A stretch of DNA of 64,000 nt, taken from NCBI GenBank assembly GCA_031291325.1, contig JARLJG010000025.1:1-64000 (forward strand), given 5' to 3'. This document shows positions 8,262 to 16,812 of the stretch, in pieces. The translations under genes and the position numbers were made by a program. Source of the DNA: Burkholderiaceae bacterium (GTDB taxonomy: Bacteria; Pseudomonadota; Gammaproteobacteria; Burkholderiales; Burkholderiaceae_D). The first letter of the stretch is position 1. The number at the start of each line of letters is the position of its first letter. The notes beneath the pieces were generated by a model. That model worked only from the letters and a program-made list of their open reading frames with translations. It ran no database searches and was not told the origin of the DNA.

Positions 8262-9269
8262 TCAAAGCACCCGCGTGCCGATCCACCAGGCAATCGCCGC
8301 CACAAACGCCGAAGCCGGGATCGTCAAGATCCACGCCCACACGATATTGCCGGCCACTCCCCAGCGCACTGCCGACATTTTCTGCGCCGAGCCGACGCCG
8401 ACGATGGCGCCGGTAATCGTATGCGTGGTCGAGACCGGCACGCCCAGCGCGGTGGCGATGAACAAGGTGATGGCGCCGCCGGTTTCGGCGCAAAAGCCGC
8501 CCACCGGCTTCAACTTGGTGATTTTCTGACCCATCGTCTTGACGATGCGCCAGCCGCCGAACAGCGTGCCGAGGCTGATCGACGTATAGCAACTGACGAT
8601 CACCCAATTCGGCACGCGCTCGTTGAACTTGACCTGGCCGGCGGCGATCAACAGCATCCAGATGATGCCGATGGTCTTTTGCGCGTCGTTGCCGCCGTGC
8701 CCGAGGCTGTACATCGATGCCGACAGCAATTGCATGTGGCGGAACCATTTGTCGACGCGGCGCGGCGTCGCGCCGACGAACATCCACGACACCAGCACCA
8801 TCATGATCGAGCCGAACACGAAGCCGAGCAGCGGCGACAGGACGATGAATATGACGATCTTGATCAAGCCGCCGGCGATCAACGCGCCGGTTCCCGATTT
8901 CGCCACGGCCGCGCCGACCAGGCCGCCGATCAACGCATGCGACGAAGACGACGGGATGCCGAAATACCAGGTCACGAAATTCCAGAACACCGCGCCCACC
9001 AGCGCGCCGAAGATCACGTATTGATCGACGATCATCGGATCGACGGTGTCCTTGCCGACGGTGGCCGCCACCGTCAACGGAAATATCATCACCGCGATGA
9101 AGTTGCAAACCGCCGCCATCGCAACGGCAGTATGCGGTTTCAGGACGCGGGTCGAGACCACCGTTGCAATCGCATTGGCGGCATCGTGGAAGCCGTTCAT
9201 GAAATCGAACAGCAGAGCAAGCCCGATCAGGACGACCAGGACGAAGACACTGATTTGCAGGGTATGCAT
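8262..9269 (-). CDS. pit: low-affinity inorganic phosphate transporter, PiT family (335 aa)
   Basis: Integral inner-membrane phosphate/metal-phosphate symporter. The N-terminal GFHDAANAIATVVSTRVL and the C-terminal GVPVSTTHTITGAIVGVGS are the duplicated PiT signatures, with about ten hydrophobic segments. At 335 aa it is the short bacterial form. It lies 7 bases downstream of the DUF47 gene in the same direction, the usual Pit accessory arrangement, so the two are surely cotranscribed. Confidence 0.93.
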   Translation of the reverse strand: MHTLQISVFVLVVLIGLALLFDFMNGFHDAANAIATVVSTRVLKPHTAVAMAAVCNFIAVMIFPLTVAATVGKDTVDPMIVDQYVIFGALVGAVFWNFVTWYFGIPSSSSHALIGGLVGAAVAKSGTGALIAGGLIKIVIFIVLSPLLGFVFGSIMMVLVSWMFVGATPRRVDKWFRHMQLLSASMYSLGHGGNDAQKTIGIIWMLLIAAGQVKFNERVPNWVIVSCYTSISLGTLFGGWRIVKTMGQKITKLKPVGGFCAETGGAITLFIATALGVPVSTTHTITGAIVGVGSAQKMSAVRWGVAGNIVWAWILTIPASAFVAAIAWWIGTRVL

Positions 9270-9276
9270 AATTGAT

Positions 9277-9903
9277 TTATGCGTTCTCTACGATAATGCC
9301 TTCGATGATATTGGCGACATCCTCGCAACGATCGGTGACCGTTTCCAGGATCTCGTAAATCGCCTTGAGCTTGATCAGATTGCGCACGTCCGGCTCGTCG
9401 CGGAACAACTTGGACATGGCTGCGCGCATCACGTGGTCGGCGTCCGATTCGAGGCGGTCGATCTCGGTGCAGATGGTGAGAATCTGGCGCGAATTATCCA
9501 TGTTATGCAACAGGCCGACCGCCACCTTGACCTTTTCCGCGCAGGCCAGGCACAACTCCGCCAGCCGGCGCGCCTCGATGGTGATGGCCTTGATGTCGTA
9601 CAGGGAAATCGTTTGCGCCACGTCCTCCAGCAAATCGAGGATATCGTCCATGCGGGTAATCAATTGATGGATATCGTCGCGGTCGATCGGCGTGATGAAG
9701 GTCTTGTGCAATAGCTCGATGGTCTCGTGCGTCACCCGGTCGGCCTGCTTTTCGATTCCTTCGATTGCATGCACGCGATTGTCCAGATCGTCGAAATTGT
9801 TCATCAAGGCCAACATTTCAGTTGCCCCCTTGACACACAGATCCGCATGCTGATTGAACAGCTCGAAGAATTTCCCTTCGTTGGGCATGAATCGTCCAAA
9901 CAT
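9277..9903 (-). CDS. DUF47 family PhoU-like protein (208 aa)
   Basis: All-alpha PhoU-like protein of the DUF47 (TIGR00153) family, generally found in operons with Pit transporters and thought to modulate phosphate uptake. It begins MFGRFMPNEGKFFELFNQHADLCVKGA, the standard start of the family. The ORF extends further upstream, but the ATG at 9903 has a purine-rich AGGGGA site and matches the family length. Helical repeats carry E/D residues (GIEKQADRVTHE and RLESDADHVMRAAM), which in PhoU proteins bind metal clusters. Confidence 0.92.
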   Translation of the reverse strand: MFGRFMPNEGKFFELFNQHADLCVKGATEMLALMNNFDDLDNRVHAIEGIEKQADRVTHETIELLHKTFITPIDRDDIHQLITRMDDILDLLEDVAQTISLYDIKAITIEARRLAELCLACAEKVKVAVGLLHNMDNSRQILTICTEIDRLESDADHVMRAAMSKLFRDEPDVRNLIKLKAIYEILETVTDRCEDVANIIEGIIVENA

Positions 9904-9993
9904 CGTCTTTTCCCCTAATTTGTAGATTGGTGCGTTGCACCCACATTCATGCTGCGATCGCGCGCCCGGCCAGACCTCTTGCCACAAGTGTCG

Positions 9994-11379
9994 TCAATCG
10001 CCTTGATAGGTCGCCAATCCGCCGCTGTAATTATCGAATTTCGTGTACTGTCCAAGAAAGGTCAGACGCACCGCGCCAATCGGCCCGTTACGCTGTTTGC
10101 CGATAATGATTTCGGCAGTGCCCTTGTCCGGCGAATCCGGGTTGTAGACCTCGTCGCGATAAATGAACAGGATCACGTCGGCATCTTGCTCGATGGCGCC
10201 CGATTCGCGCAAGTCGGACATCACGGGCCGCTTGTTGGGCCGCTGTTCCAGCGAGCGGTTCAGCTGCGACAAGGCGATCACCGGGCAATTCAATTCCTTG
10301 GCCAGGCCTTTCAAGTTACGCGATATTTCCGAGATTTCCGTGGCGCGGTTTTCACCGGCGGAGTTGGCCGACATCAGTTGCAGGTAGTCGATGATAATCA
10401 GGCCCAGCTTGCCGCACTGGCGCGACAGGCGGCGCGAGCGCGCGCGCAGCTCGATCGAACTGAGCGCCGGCGTCTCGTCGATATACAATTGCGCGTCGTT
10501 CATTTTCTGGATTGCATGCGTCAAGCGCGGCCAGTCTTCGTCAGCCAGGCGGCCCGTGCGCAAGCGATGCTGGTCGAGACGCCCGACCGAACCGAGCATA
10601 CGCATGGCCAGTTGAGTGCCGCCCATTTCCATCGAAAATACCGCGACCGGCAAGCCGCTTTCGATGGCGACGTGTTCGCCGATATTGATCGAAAACGCCG
10701 TCTTGCCCATCGAAGGCCGTCCGGCGACGATCACCAGGTCGCCCGGCTGCAAGCCCGAGGTCATGCGATCGAGATCGACGAAGCCGGTCGGCACGCCGGT
10801 AATTTCGCTTTGATTGTCGCGGTTATACAATTCGTCGATGCGCTCGACCACCTGGGTCAACAGCGGCTGGATCGATTGAAAGCCTTGCGCACCGCGCGCG
10901 CCCTCTTCCGCAATGGCAAAGATCTTCGACTCGGCTTCGTCGAGCATCTGCTTGACTTCCTTGCCTTGCGGGCTGAACGCCTGCCCGGAAATCTCGTCGG
11001 ACACCGTAATCAGCTTGCGCAACACGCCGCGGTCGCGCACGATCTCCGCATAATGGCGGATATTGGCGGCCGACGGCGTATTTTGCGCCAATGCGTTCAA
11101 ATAGCTCAAGCCGCCGACTTCGTCGGCCTTGCCGGTGCCCGACAGCGACTCGAAGACCGTGATGACGTCAGCCGGACGCGAATTATTGATCAGCTTGACG
11201 ATGTGCTGGAAGATGATGCGATGGTCGTAGCGGTAAAAATCGGCCTCGCGCACGAAATCCGCAATGCGGTCCCACGCCGCGTTGTCGAGCAGCAACCCGC
11301 CGAGCACGGATTGCTCTGCCTCGATCGAGTGAGGCGGCACACGCAGGGAGTCTAGTTGTGGATCGGGGTACTTAGTCAT
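9994..11379 (-). CDS. dnaB: replicative DNA helicase DnaB (461 aa)
   Basis: Hexameric 5'-3' helicase of the replication fork. The N-terminal domain (about 15-115) begins PPHSIEAEQSVLGGLLLD. The RecA-like domain carries Walker A GRPSMGKTA (about 220-228), Walker B-type LIIIDYLQLM and the DnaB motif LSQLNRSLEQRPNKRPVMSD. The length is normal and no intein is present. It sits downstream of rplI in the conserved order, separated by a terminator, so it probably has its own promoter in 11380-11510. Confidence 0.97.
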   Translation of the reverse strand: MTKYPDPQLDSLRVPPHSIEAEQSVLGGLLLDNAAWDRIADFVREADFYRYDHRIIFQHIVKLINNSRPADVITVFESLSGTGKADEVGGLSYLNALAQNTPSAANIRHYAEIVRDRGVLRKLITVSDEISGQAFSPQGKEVKQMLDEAESKIFAIAEEGARGAQGFQSIQPLLTQVVERIDELYNRDNQSEITGVPTGFVDLDRMTSGLQPGDLVIVAGRPSMGKTAFSINIGEHVAIESGLPVAVFSMEMGGTQLAMRMLGSVGRLDQHRLRTGRLADEDWPRLTHAIQKMNDAQLYIDETPALSSIELRARSRRLSRQCGKLGLIIIDYLQLMSANSAGENRATEISEISRNLKGLAKELNCPVIALSQLNRSLEQRPNKRPVMSDLRESGAIEQDADVILFIYRDEVYNPDSPDKGTAEIIIGKQRNGPIGAVRLTFLGQYTKFDNYSGGLATYQGD

Positions 11380-11506
11380 TGCGCGAATTATACCTGCTCA
11401 CGATGGCCTGAAGAGGAATCAATATCGACGAATGGTATATGGAAAAGCGCTTCGATAATTAATCGACAAGCTGTGCATGGCGGTGCGCCCATGCTGAGCG
11501 CACCAC

Positions 11507-11537
11507 GAAAAAAAAGCCGGAAAAATCCGGCTTTTTC
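11507..11537 (-). terminator. rho-independent terminator of the rpsF-priB-rpsR-rplI operon
   Basis: On the minus strand AAAAAGCCGG-loop-CCGGCTTTTTTTT gives a stem with a long U tract just after the rplI stop. A second GC hairpin (GGTGCGC/GCGCACC, about 11482-11505) follows immediately, ahead of dnaB. Confidence 0.88.
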
Positions 11538-11552
11538 GTTCAATCGAACTGA

Positions 11553-12005
11553 TTACGCGTGTTCGCCCAGCACCGAGATGGTGACTTCGACGACCACGTC
11601 CGTATGCAGAGCAACGGCAATCGGGTGATCGCCGACGGTCTTCAACGGGCCTTGCGGCAAGCGTACTTGCGCCTTTTCGACCGGGAAGCCTTGTTTGCTC
11701 AACGCTTCGGCGATGTCGAAGTTGGTGACGGAACCGAACAAACGACCATCGACGCCAGCCTTTTGCGAAATCTGGACGGTCAAGCCGCTCAGCTTTTCGC
11801 CTTGCGCTTGCGACGCGGCCAGTCTTTCGGCTGCGGCTTTTTCCAGGTCTGCGCGCTTGGCTTCGAATTCAGCAACCGCAGCGGTAGTGGCGCGACGGGC
11901 TTTGCGCTGGGGAATCAGGAAATTACGCGCGAAACCGTCTTTGACGCGGACGACTTCACCGAGATTGCCGAGATTGACGACTTTTTCTAACAGGATGACT
12001 TGCAT
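11553..12005 (-). CDS. rplI: 50S ribosomal protein L9 (150 aa)
   Basis: Large-subunit protein L9. The N-terminal rRNA-binding domain [33 protein letters not shown] is diagnostic, followed by the long connecting helix and the C-terminal domain. Last gene of the rpsF-priB-rpsR-rplI operon; the terminator lies 16 bases after the stop. Confidence 0.97.
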   Translation of the reverse strand: MQVILLEKVVNLGNLGEVVRVKDGFARNFLIPQRKARRATTAAVAEFEAKRADLEKAAAERLAASQAQGEKLSGLTVQISQKAGVDGRLFGSVTNFDIAEALSKQGFPVEKAQVRLPQGPLKTVGDHPIAVALHTDVVVEVTISVLGEHA

Positions 12006-12043
12006 GTTTTTCTCCGAATGTGGGTAATTGAATAAGTCGTCAA

Positions 12044-12334
12044 TTACGCATTGTGCAGATCGGTGTACGGCAATAGCGCGAGGTAACGTGCGCGCTTGAT
12101 TGCGGTATCGACCTGGCGTTGATAGTGGGCCTTGGTGCCGGTCAGGCGTGCCGGCATGATCTTGCCGTTTTCCTGGACGAAGTCTTTCAGGGTATCAACG
12201 TCTTTGTAATCCACTTGTTCCACGTTTGCGGCGGTGAAGCGGCAGAATTTCTTGCGCTTGAACAGCGGATTTTGCTGTTGACGCTTTTGCTTCAATTTAA
12301 GCTTGTTCTTGTCGAATTTTTTACCGAATGCCAT
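12044..12334 (-). CDS. rpsR: 30S ribosomal protein S18 (96 aa)
   Basis: Small-subunit protein S18, the partner of S6 on 16S rRNA. The diagnostic C-terminal half is [42 protein letters not shown]. The basic N-terminal tail ([29 protein letters not shown]) is longer than in E. coli, as is common in betaproteobacteria. Confidence 0.97.
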   Translation of the reverse strand: MAFGKKFDKNKLKLKQKRQQQNPLFKRKKFCRFTAANVEQVDYKDVDTLKDFVQENGKIMPARLTGTKAHYQRQVDTAIKRARYLALLPYTDLHNA

Positions 12335-12361
12335 GATGGGCTCCTGTATCTAAAACTGTAT

Positions 12362-12661
12362 CTAAATAATGGGTGTCTCGAAATCGATGATGTGAAATAC
12401 GAGGCTTTTACTGTTGCGGTTCTTGCGCGCCAGGAAGCCTGTGAACTGAAAAGTCCCGCCCAATTCGGCTTGGCTGAATCGACCTGAAATTTCGCCTGCG
12501 GCTAACGCAGCCATTTCAAATTCGATCAACCTCGGGATGCCAGCTTCAATTTGTTGCGAACTGTGCAGCAATTTTGCCGACACGATCGGGATGCCTGCCG
12601 GGGTGTAACGCAATACATCGCGTTCGGCGATACTGGCAATTAATTGAAACTGATTTTCCAG
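12362..12661 (-). CDS. priB: primosomal replication protein N PriB, non-canonical CTG start (about 99 aa)
   Basis: OB-fold protein of the PriA-dependent restart primosome, in its usual slot between rpsF and rpsR. The core RYTPAGIPIVSAKLLHSSQQIEAGIPRLIEFEMAALAAGEI and GFLARKNRNSKSLVFHI is typical of betaproteobacterial PriB. The family N-terminus aligns with ENQFQLIASIAERDVLRYTP. In frame, between the rpsF stop (12700-12698) and that sequence, there is no ATG, GTG or TTG. The codon at 12661-12659 is CTG, preceded by GGAAAACAAG; another CTG at 12673-12671 follows AGGAAAAGA. The first TTG (12613) would delete the first beta strand. A CTG start is therefore inferred, possibly with coupling to rpsF. 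Confidence 0.85.
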   Translation of the reverse strand: MENQFQLIASIAERDVLRYTPAGIPIVSAKLLHSSQQIEAGIPRLIEFEMAALAAGEISGRFSQAELGGTFQFTGFLARKNRNSKSLVFHIIDFETPII

Positions 12662-12697
12662 CTTGTTTTCCAGTCTTTTCCTGACTAATTGCAGAAC

Positions 12698-13066
12698 TTA
12701 CGCAGCGGGCGCCTCAGTACGATGGCTCTTGGCAGCATCTTCCTTCTGCACAGCCTTCATCATCGGCGATGGTGTTGTCTCGGCCTTCTTCAACTTGACG
12801 GTCAGATGACGCAAGACAGCATCGTTGAACTTGAAGCCGGTTTCGATTTCGACCAGAGTTTCGTTGTCGCATTCGATGTTCAAGCAAACGTAATGCGCCT
12901 TGGCGAGCTTCTGGATCAGGTAAGCCATCTGGCGACGACCCCAGTCTTCAACACGGTGGACCTTGCCGCCACGGGCGGTGACGATGCCCTTGTAGCGTTC
13001 GATCATCGCGGGCACTTGCTCGCTTTGATCCGGATGGACGATAAATACTATTTCATAGTGACGCAT
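12698..13066 (-). CDS. rpsF: 30S ribosomal protein S6 (122 aa)
   Basis: S6 begins [29 protein letters not shown] and continues with the diagnostic [30 protein letters not shown]. First gene of the rpsF-priB-rpsR-rplI operon. An upstream in-frame start at 13102 is rejected because the ATG at 13066 has AAAGGAG and matches the family. The acidic/Ala-rich C-terminal tail is normal. Expression is probably autoregulated through the leader, described separately. Confidence 0.97.
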   Translation of the reverse strand: MRHYEIVFIVHPDQSEQVPAMIERYKGIVTARGGKVHRVEDWGRRQMAYLIQKLAKAHYVCLNIECDNETLVEIETGFKFNDAVLRHLTVKLKKAETTPSPMMKAVQKEDAAKSHRTEAPAA

Positions 13067-13097
13067 AAAAACTCCTTTTGGACGGATATAAAAATCG

Positions 13098-13125
13098 CCC
13101 ACCCCGGCGTCAAGACGAGTGTGGG
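13098..13125 (-). promoter_or_regulatory. rpsF: candidate S6:S18-binding leader motif of rpsF
   Basis: In the rpsF leader, an outer helix CCCAC/GUGGG encloses an inner CGUC/GACG hairpin, with an asymmetric bulge containing CCG on the 3' side. This resembles the S6:S18 autoregulatory RNA described in many bacteria (two helices around a bulged CCG). It is a hand-folded candidate only. Confidence 0.4.
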
Positions 13126-13141
13126 AAGAGGAAAACCCAAG

Positions 13142-13170
13142 ATCATACCCTGCCCCGATGGAAAACTCAA
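13142..13170 (-). promoter_or_regulatory. predicted sigma-70 promoter of the rpsF operon
   Basis: On the minus strand -35 TTGAGT (13170-13165), a 17-base spacer and -10 TATGAT (13147-13142) predict a start near 13135 and a leader of about 70 bases that contains the candidate S6:S18 motif. Confidence 0.6.
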
Positions 13171-13308
13171 TAGTTTCAAGCGCTTATCTTTCTCCGATGG
13201 AAAATCGGCGACACATAGTGCCATTTTCCGTCCAAGGGAGGTCGCGCAAGCAACATTGCGCACCGCCGATGCATTTTAAAGTCAAAATTGCTTGCATTTA
13301 ACGAAATA

Positions 13309-13324
13309 CTGTACAAAAATACAG
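13309..13324 (+). promoter_or_regulatory. LexA (SOS) box 1
   Basis: CTGTACAAAAATACAG fits CTGT-N8-ACAG exactly and lies 83 bases upstream of lexA. Together with box 2 it implies autoregulation of lexA. Confidence 0.88.
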
Positions 13325-13325
13325 A

Positions 13326-13341
13326 CTGTGCAAACGAACAG
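13326..13341 (+). promoter_or_regulatory. LexA (SOS) box 2
   Basis: CTGTGCAAACGAACAG also fits CTGT-N8-ACAG. It starts 17 bases after box 1, one base between the two sites, the arrangement of a cooperative tandem operator. Confidence 0.82.
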
Positions 13342-13406
13342 CGGTAGTTGTCCAAGTACACCAAGTTGCAACAACCCCCAATCCCGTTTCACCGACCGCC
13401 AAGACC

Positions 13407-14075
13407 ATGATTAAACTTACCGCCCGCCAGGAACAAATCCTTAACCTGATCAAGGAAGCGATCGAAAACACCGGCTTCCCGCCGACCCGCGCCGAAATCG
13501 CCGCCGAATTGGGCTTCAAATCGGCCAACGCGGCGGAAGAGCATTTGCAGGCGCTGGCGCGCAAGGGCGCAATCGAGATTTCGCCCGGCACCTCGCGCGG
13601 TATCCGCCTGTGCGGCGATCTGGGCGCCGACCGTGGCGCCGACCGTTTCTCCAGTGCGCAACTGGCGCTGCCGCATCCGGCCTTGATGCAATTGAGCCTG
13701 CCGCTGATCGGTCGGGTCGCCGCCGGTTCGCCGATCCTGGCGCAAGAACATGTGGAAGCCAATTACAACGTCGACCCGTCGCTGTTTACTGCCAAGCCGG
13801 ACTATCTGCTGAAGGTGCGCGGCATGTCGATGCGCGACGCCGGCATCATCGACGGCGATTTGCTGGCGGTGAAAAAGGCCGACAGCGCGAGGAACGGCCA
13901 AATCGTGGTTGCCCGCCTGGGCGACGATGTGACCGTCAAGCGCTATCGCAAAACCGGCAGCCTGATCGAACTGCTGCCGGAAAACCCGGATTTCAAGATC
14001 ATCCGGGTCGATCGGGAAGGCGCCGACTTTGCACTAGAGGGTTTGGCAGTCGGACTGATGCGGGCGTGGGCGTAG
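13407..14075 (+). CDS. lexA: LexA repressor (222 aa)
   Basis: SOS repressor and self-cleaving serine protease. The N-terminal winged helix includes [46 protein letters not shown]. The autocleavage Ala-Gly bond lies in GRVAAGSP. The catalytic Ser is in [14 protein letters not shown] and the general-base Lys in [10 protein letters not shown]. It is somewhat longer than the 202-aa E. coli protein because of a linker with [12 protein letters not shown]. Preceded by tandem SOS boxes; the candidate promoter overlaps them. Confidence 0.96.
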   Translation: MIKLTARQEQILNLIKEAIENTGFPPTRAEIAAELGFKSANAAEEHLQALARKGAIEISPGTSRGIRLCGDLGADRGADRFSSAQLALPHPALMQLSLPLIGRVAAGSPILAQEHVEANYNVDPSLFTAKPDYLLKVRGMSMRDAGIIDGDLLAVKKADSARNGQIVVARLGDDVTVKRYRKTGSLIELLPENPDFKIIRVDREGADFALEGLAVGLMRAWA

Positions 14076-14095
14076 AAGCCTGTGCTGGCTTTGTT

Positions 14096-14121
14096 CCCCT
14101 CGCCCGCTTGCGGGAGAGGGG
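14096..14121. repeat. REP-like palindrome (CCCTCTCCCGC family), copy 1
   Basis: Hairpin CCCCTCGCCCGCTTGCGGGAGAGGGG just after lexA. It recurs in inverted orientation at 14238-14262 and elsewhere in the window (49625, 55047, 61328, 61471). The pair between lexA and trmJ forms a BIME-like unit and may end both converging transcripts. Confidence 0.8.
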
Positions 14122-14237
14122 CTAGGGGAGAGGGAGCGTGACACGAGATTCTTTTTTAAGCGCGACAAATGCTCCAAGCTCCCGAAATTGAAAACCTTCT
14201 CCATTGCAAACACCCTCTGCCTACGCGGCCCGCCCCT

Positions 14238-14262
14238 CCCCTCTCCCGCAAGCGGGCGAGGG
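14238..14262. repeat. REP-like palindrome, copy 2 (inverted relative to copy 1)
   Basis: CCCCTCTCCCGCAAGCGGG followed by CGAGGG is the reverse complement of copy 1. It stands 16 bases past the trmJ stop, on its downstream side. Confidence 0.8.
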
Positions 14263-14278
14263 AAGAAAAACGAGTGCT

Positions 14279-15034
14279 TTATTTGCGCCCCGCCAATATC
14301 TGCTTGGCAATCCCGCGCAGGATATTCACTTCCTCGACCTCCAATTGCGTGCGCGAGAATAAGCGCTTCAAGCGCGGCATCAATTTCTTCGGGTTATCGG
14401 CATCGAGGAAATCGATGGCTATCAAGGCCTGTTCCAGATGCGCATACATGCCTTCGATTTGCGCCACTGCAGCAGCTTGTCCCTGAAAGCCGATATCGGT
14501 TGATCGGCTGACGCCATCGATGGCCGCCATCCGGCATTCGTAAGTCAGCACTTGCACCGCTTGCGCCAGATTGAGCGACGAATACTCGGGATTAGCCGGG
14601 ATATTAATCAGCACATTGCATTTTTCGACAATTTCATTGGGTAGGCCGAAGCGCTCGTTGCCGAATACCAAAGCTGCCTGCAAGCCTGGATCGGCGGCGA
14701 GTTGCTGCGCCAGATTGCGCGGCGTGACTATCGGCGGCGAGAATTCGCGTAAGCGGGCGCTCACTGCCGCCGCAAAATTGCAACCTTCCAACGCTTCGCC
14801 AAACGAGTCGACGATCCGCGCCGCGTCCATCACATCTTGCGCGCCGCTGGCAAAAGCGACCGCTTCCTCTTGCTTTATCGCATCGTCGAAGCGCGGCTTG
14901 ACCAGCACCAGATCGGAAAATCCCATGGTTTTCATCGCGCGCGCCGCTGCGCCAATGTTGCCGGGACGGCTGGTTTCGACCAGCACGATGCGCAGCCGTT
15001 TGAAAAGAGAGGTGTCGATTTGAGGCAAGTTCAT
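14279..15034 (-). CDS. trmJ: tRNA (cytidine/uridine-2'-O-)-methyltransferase TrmJ (251 aa)
   Basis: SPOUT-class enzyme that 2'-O-methylates position 32 of tRNAs. The N-terminal SAM-fold start is [26 protein letters not shown]. The knot motifs follow as [45 protein letters not shown]. The C-terminal helical extension ([48 protein letters not shown]) is characteristic of TrmJ rather than TrmH. It is divergent from suhB, the common order in proteobacteria. Confidence 0.93.
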   Translation of the reverse strand: MNLPQIDTSLFKRLRIVLVETSRPGNIGAAARAMKTMGFSDLVLVKPRFDDAIKQEEAVAFASGAQDVMDAARIVDSFGEALEGCNFAAAVSARLREFSPPIVTPRNLAQQLAADPGLQAALVFGNERFGLPNEIVEKCNVLINIPANPEYSSLNLAQAVQVLTYECRMAAIDGVSRSTDIGFQGQAAAVAQIEGMYAHLEQALIAIDFLDADNPKKLMPRLKRLFSRTQLEVEEVNILRGIAKQILAGRK

Positions 15035-15162
15035 TTAAAATGGCGACATTGCGCGGTAAAACTCCGGTTAATTTAGTTGCTTTTACCGCATCGCTCCTTA
15101 ATTCATCCATGCGGTTCCGTTTGCGGTTTTGGCAACGGCACCGCCATTTTAACGGAATCACT

Positions 15163-15957
15163 ATGCACCCCATGCTCAACACGGCGGTCAAGGCCGCGCG
15201 TCGCGCCGCCGCCATCATCAATCGCGCCTCCTTCGACCTAGACCGCGTCAAGGTAACGGAAAAAGGCCACAAGGACTTCGTCACCGAAGTCGATCAGGCC
15301 GCAGAACAAGCGATTATCGAAGTCTTGATCGGCGCCTATCCCGACCATGCGGTGCTGGGCGAAGAATCCGGCCCCTCCGCCAATTTACACGACGACAACG
15401 AAAATGTCTGGATCATCGATCCCCTGGACGGCACCACCAACTTCATCCACGGTTTTCCGCAATATTGCGTATCGATTGCGCTGCAACAGCGCGGCCAGAT
15501 CACGCAAGCCGTCGTATACGACCCGACCCGCAACGACTTGTTTACCGCCAGCAAGGGCGGCGGCGCGTTTTTGAACGAAAAGCGGCTGCGCGTGACCAAG
15601 CGCGACAAGATCGCCGAAGCGCTGATCGGCACCGGCTTCATGTACCGCGACAAAGACGGCATGGACGAATACCTGAAAATGTTCCGCGTGATGACCGAAG
15701 CCAGCACCGGCCTGCGCCGCGCCGGCGCCGCCGCACTGGACCTGGCCTACGTCGCTGCCGGACGCCTGGACGGATTCTTTGAAAAAGGCTTGAAGCCTTG
15801 GGATATGGCAGCAGGCTCGCTGCTCATCACCGAATCGGGCGGCATCGTCGGCACTTTCGCCGGCGAATCCGATTACCTATACAAAGGCAACGTGATTGCC
15901 GGCACGCCCAAGGTATTTGGGCAAATGGTGAATTTGCTGGCGCCGTTTGCGAAGTAA
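15163..15957 (+). CDS. suhB: inositol-1-monophosphatase SuhB (264 aa)
   Basis: Mg-dependent inositol monophosphatase fold; in E. coli SuhB also joins rRNA antitermination complexes. Metal-site motifs are visible: GEESG (about residue 67), [12 protein letters not shown] (about 85-96) and the C-terminal [15 protein letters not shown]. Start set at ATG 15163 ([16 protein letters not shown]), matching the 267-aa E. coli protein; the ORF extends to 15040 only as unassigned leader. Confidence 0.93.
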   Translation: MHPMLNTAVKAARRAAAIINRASFDLDRVKVTEKGHKDFVTEVDQAAEQAIIEVLIGAYPDHAVLGEESGPSANLHDDNENVWIIDPLDGTTNFIHGFPQYCVSIALQQRGQITQAVVYDPTRNDLFTASKGGGAFLNEKRLRVTKRDKIAEALIGTGFMYRDKDGMDEYLKMFRVMTEASTGLRRAGAAALDLAYVAAGRLDGFFEKGLKPWDMAAGSLLITESGGIVGTFAGESDYLYKGNVIAGTPKVFGQMVNLLAPFAK

Positions 15958-15979
15958 AAATCTGCGCCGCACGAACAGC

Positions 15980-16019
15980 GGGTATGCTATAGTAATACCC
16001 GTTAATACTCGCAAGCGAG
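15980..16019 (+). promoter_or_regulatory. candidate operator/promoter of the toxin-antitoxin pair
   Basis: An inverted repeat GGGTAT-N9-ATACCC (15980-16000) overlaps an AT-rich promoter-like stretch (GCTATAGTAATA). A second short palindrome CTCGCAAGCGAG (16008-16019) abuts the ribosome site GAGGA. Autoregulation by the antitoxin is inferred. Confidence 0.45.
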
Positions 16020-16025
16020 GACACC

Positions 16026-16316
16026 GTGACCGTTACTGCCGCAAAACCAATGTCCGTCAAGTTGGAGCCGGAAATTCGTGCCCGGATTGAACATTTGGCC
16101 GAATCTCGCCGCCGTTCAACACATTGGATGATGCGCGAAGCCATCCAACAATATGTCGAGCGCGAGGAAAAGCGTGAAACATTCCGACAAGATGGTATCC
16201 GTGCATGGAATGAGTACCAAACTACCGGCCTGCATGCAACGGCTGAAGAAGCCGACGCCTGGCTCGCCAAATTGGAATCCGGCCAAGACGTGGAACCGCC
16301 TGCATGCCACGTTTAA
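16026..16316 (+). CDS. ribbon-helix-helix antitoxin, ParD/CopG-like (96 aa)
   Basis: Small DNA-binding antitoxin. The ribbon-helix-helix region is MSVKLEPEIRARIEHLAESRRRSTHWMMREAIQQYVEREEKRE (about residues 9-51), followed by an acidic toxin-binding tail rich in E, D and W. GTG start at 16026 with GAGGA five bases upstream. Its 3' end overlaps the toxin ATG by 13 bases, a typical coupled TA arrangement. Located between suhB and the rhlE-type helicase gene. Confidence 0.85.
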   Translation: MTVTAAKPMSVKLEPEIRARIEHLAESRRRSTHWMMREAIQQYVEREEKRETFRQDGIRAWNEYQTTGLHATAEEADAWLAKLESGQDVEPPACHV

Positions 16317-16609
16317 TTTGGTCGCCGCGTGCGCTGCTTGATGTGCAACGGCTTTACCGATTTTTGGCGACAAAAAATTCCGACGCTGCCAAGCGTGCTG
16401 TGGCGACCATCCGCGCAGGCGTAAAAATCCTTGCCCAGCAACCAGCGGTTGGCCGACCTGCAGAAGACATGGTTCCGGAATATCGGGAATGGTTGATCGA
16501 TTTCGGCGAAAGCGGCTATATCGCGCTATATCACTACGATGGCCAAAACGCGGTGATCGTCGCTGTTCGGCATAAAAAGGAAGTCGGGTACGATATAGCA
16601 CTGCTCTGA
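16304..16609 (+). CDS. ParE/RelE-superfamily toxin (101 aa)
   Basis: Toxin of the RelE/ParE fold: PRLIWSPRALLDVQRLYRFLATKNSDAAKRAVATIRAGVKILAQQPAVGRPAEDMVPEYREWLIDFGESGYIALYHYDGQNAVIVAVRHKKEVGY. The pattern W+P.A..D..R.Y.FL, P..GRP and the final VRH.KE.GY are ParE-like, where the target is gyrase rather than mRNA. It lacks an obvious RelE catalytic triad, so ParE is preferred. Complete in length, apparently functional. Confidence 0.85.
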   Translation: MPRLIWSPRALLDVQRLYRFLATKNSDAAKRAVATIRAGVKILAQQPAVGRPAEDMVPEYREWLIDFGESGYIALYHYDGQNAVIVAVRHKKEVGYDIALL

Positions 16610-16684
16610 AATAACTTATGGATTTCAGCGCTGCCTTCGGCGTGCGATCCCTGCATGCGTCGCAACGCCAACCCGACAACCTGT

Positions 16685-16690
16685 TATACT
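16685..16690 (+). promoter_or_regulatory. -10 element for the rhlE-type helicase gene
   Basis: TATACT within CTGTTATACTAAC predicts a start near 16697 and a leader of about 115 bases before the ATG at 16813. Long leaders are common for cold-responsive DEAD-box genes. No clear -35 was identified. Confidence 0.4.
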
Positions 16691-16812
16691 AACGCATGCC
16701 GCATATCTCCAGTCACCTTGCGGCTGTCTATCTAGACCATCATTATCCTAATCCGTTTGCCTGCGACTGGCGCCTCCTGTGGCGACAGGCCGATATTCTC
16801 TATTGAGTCTTC

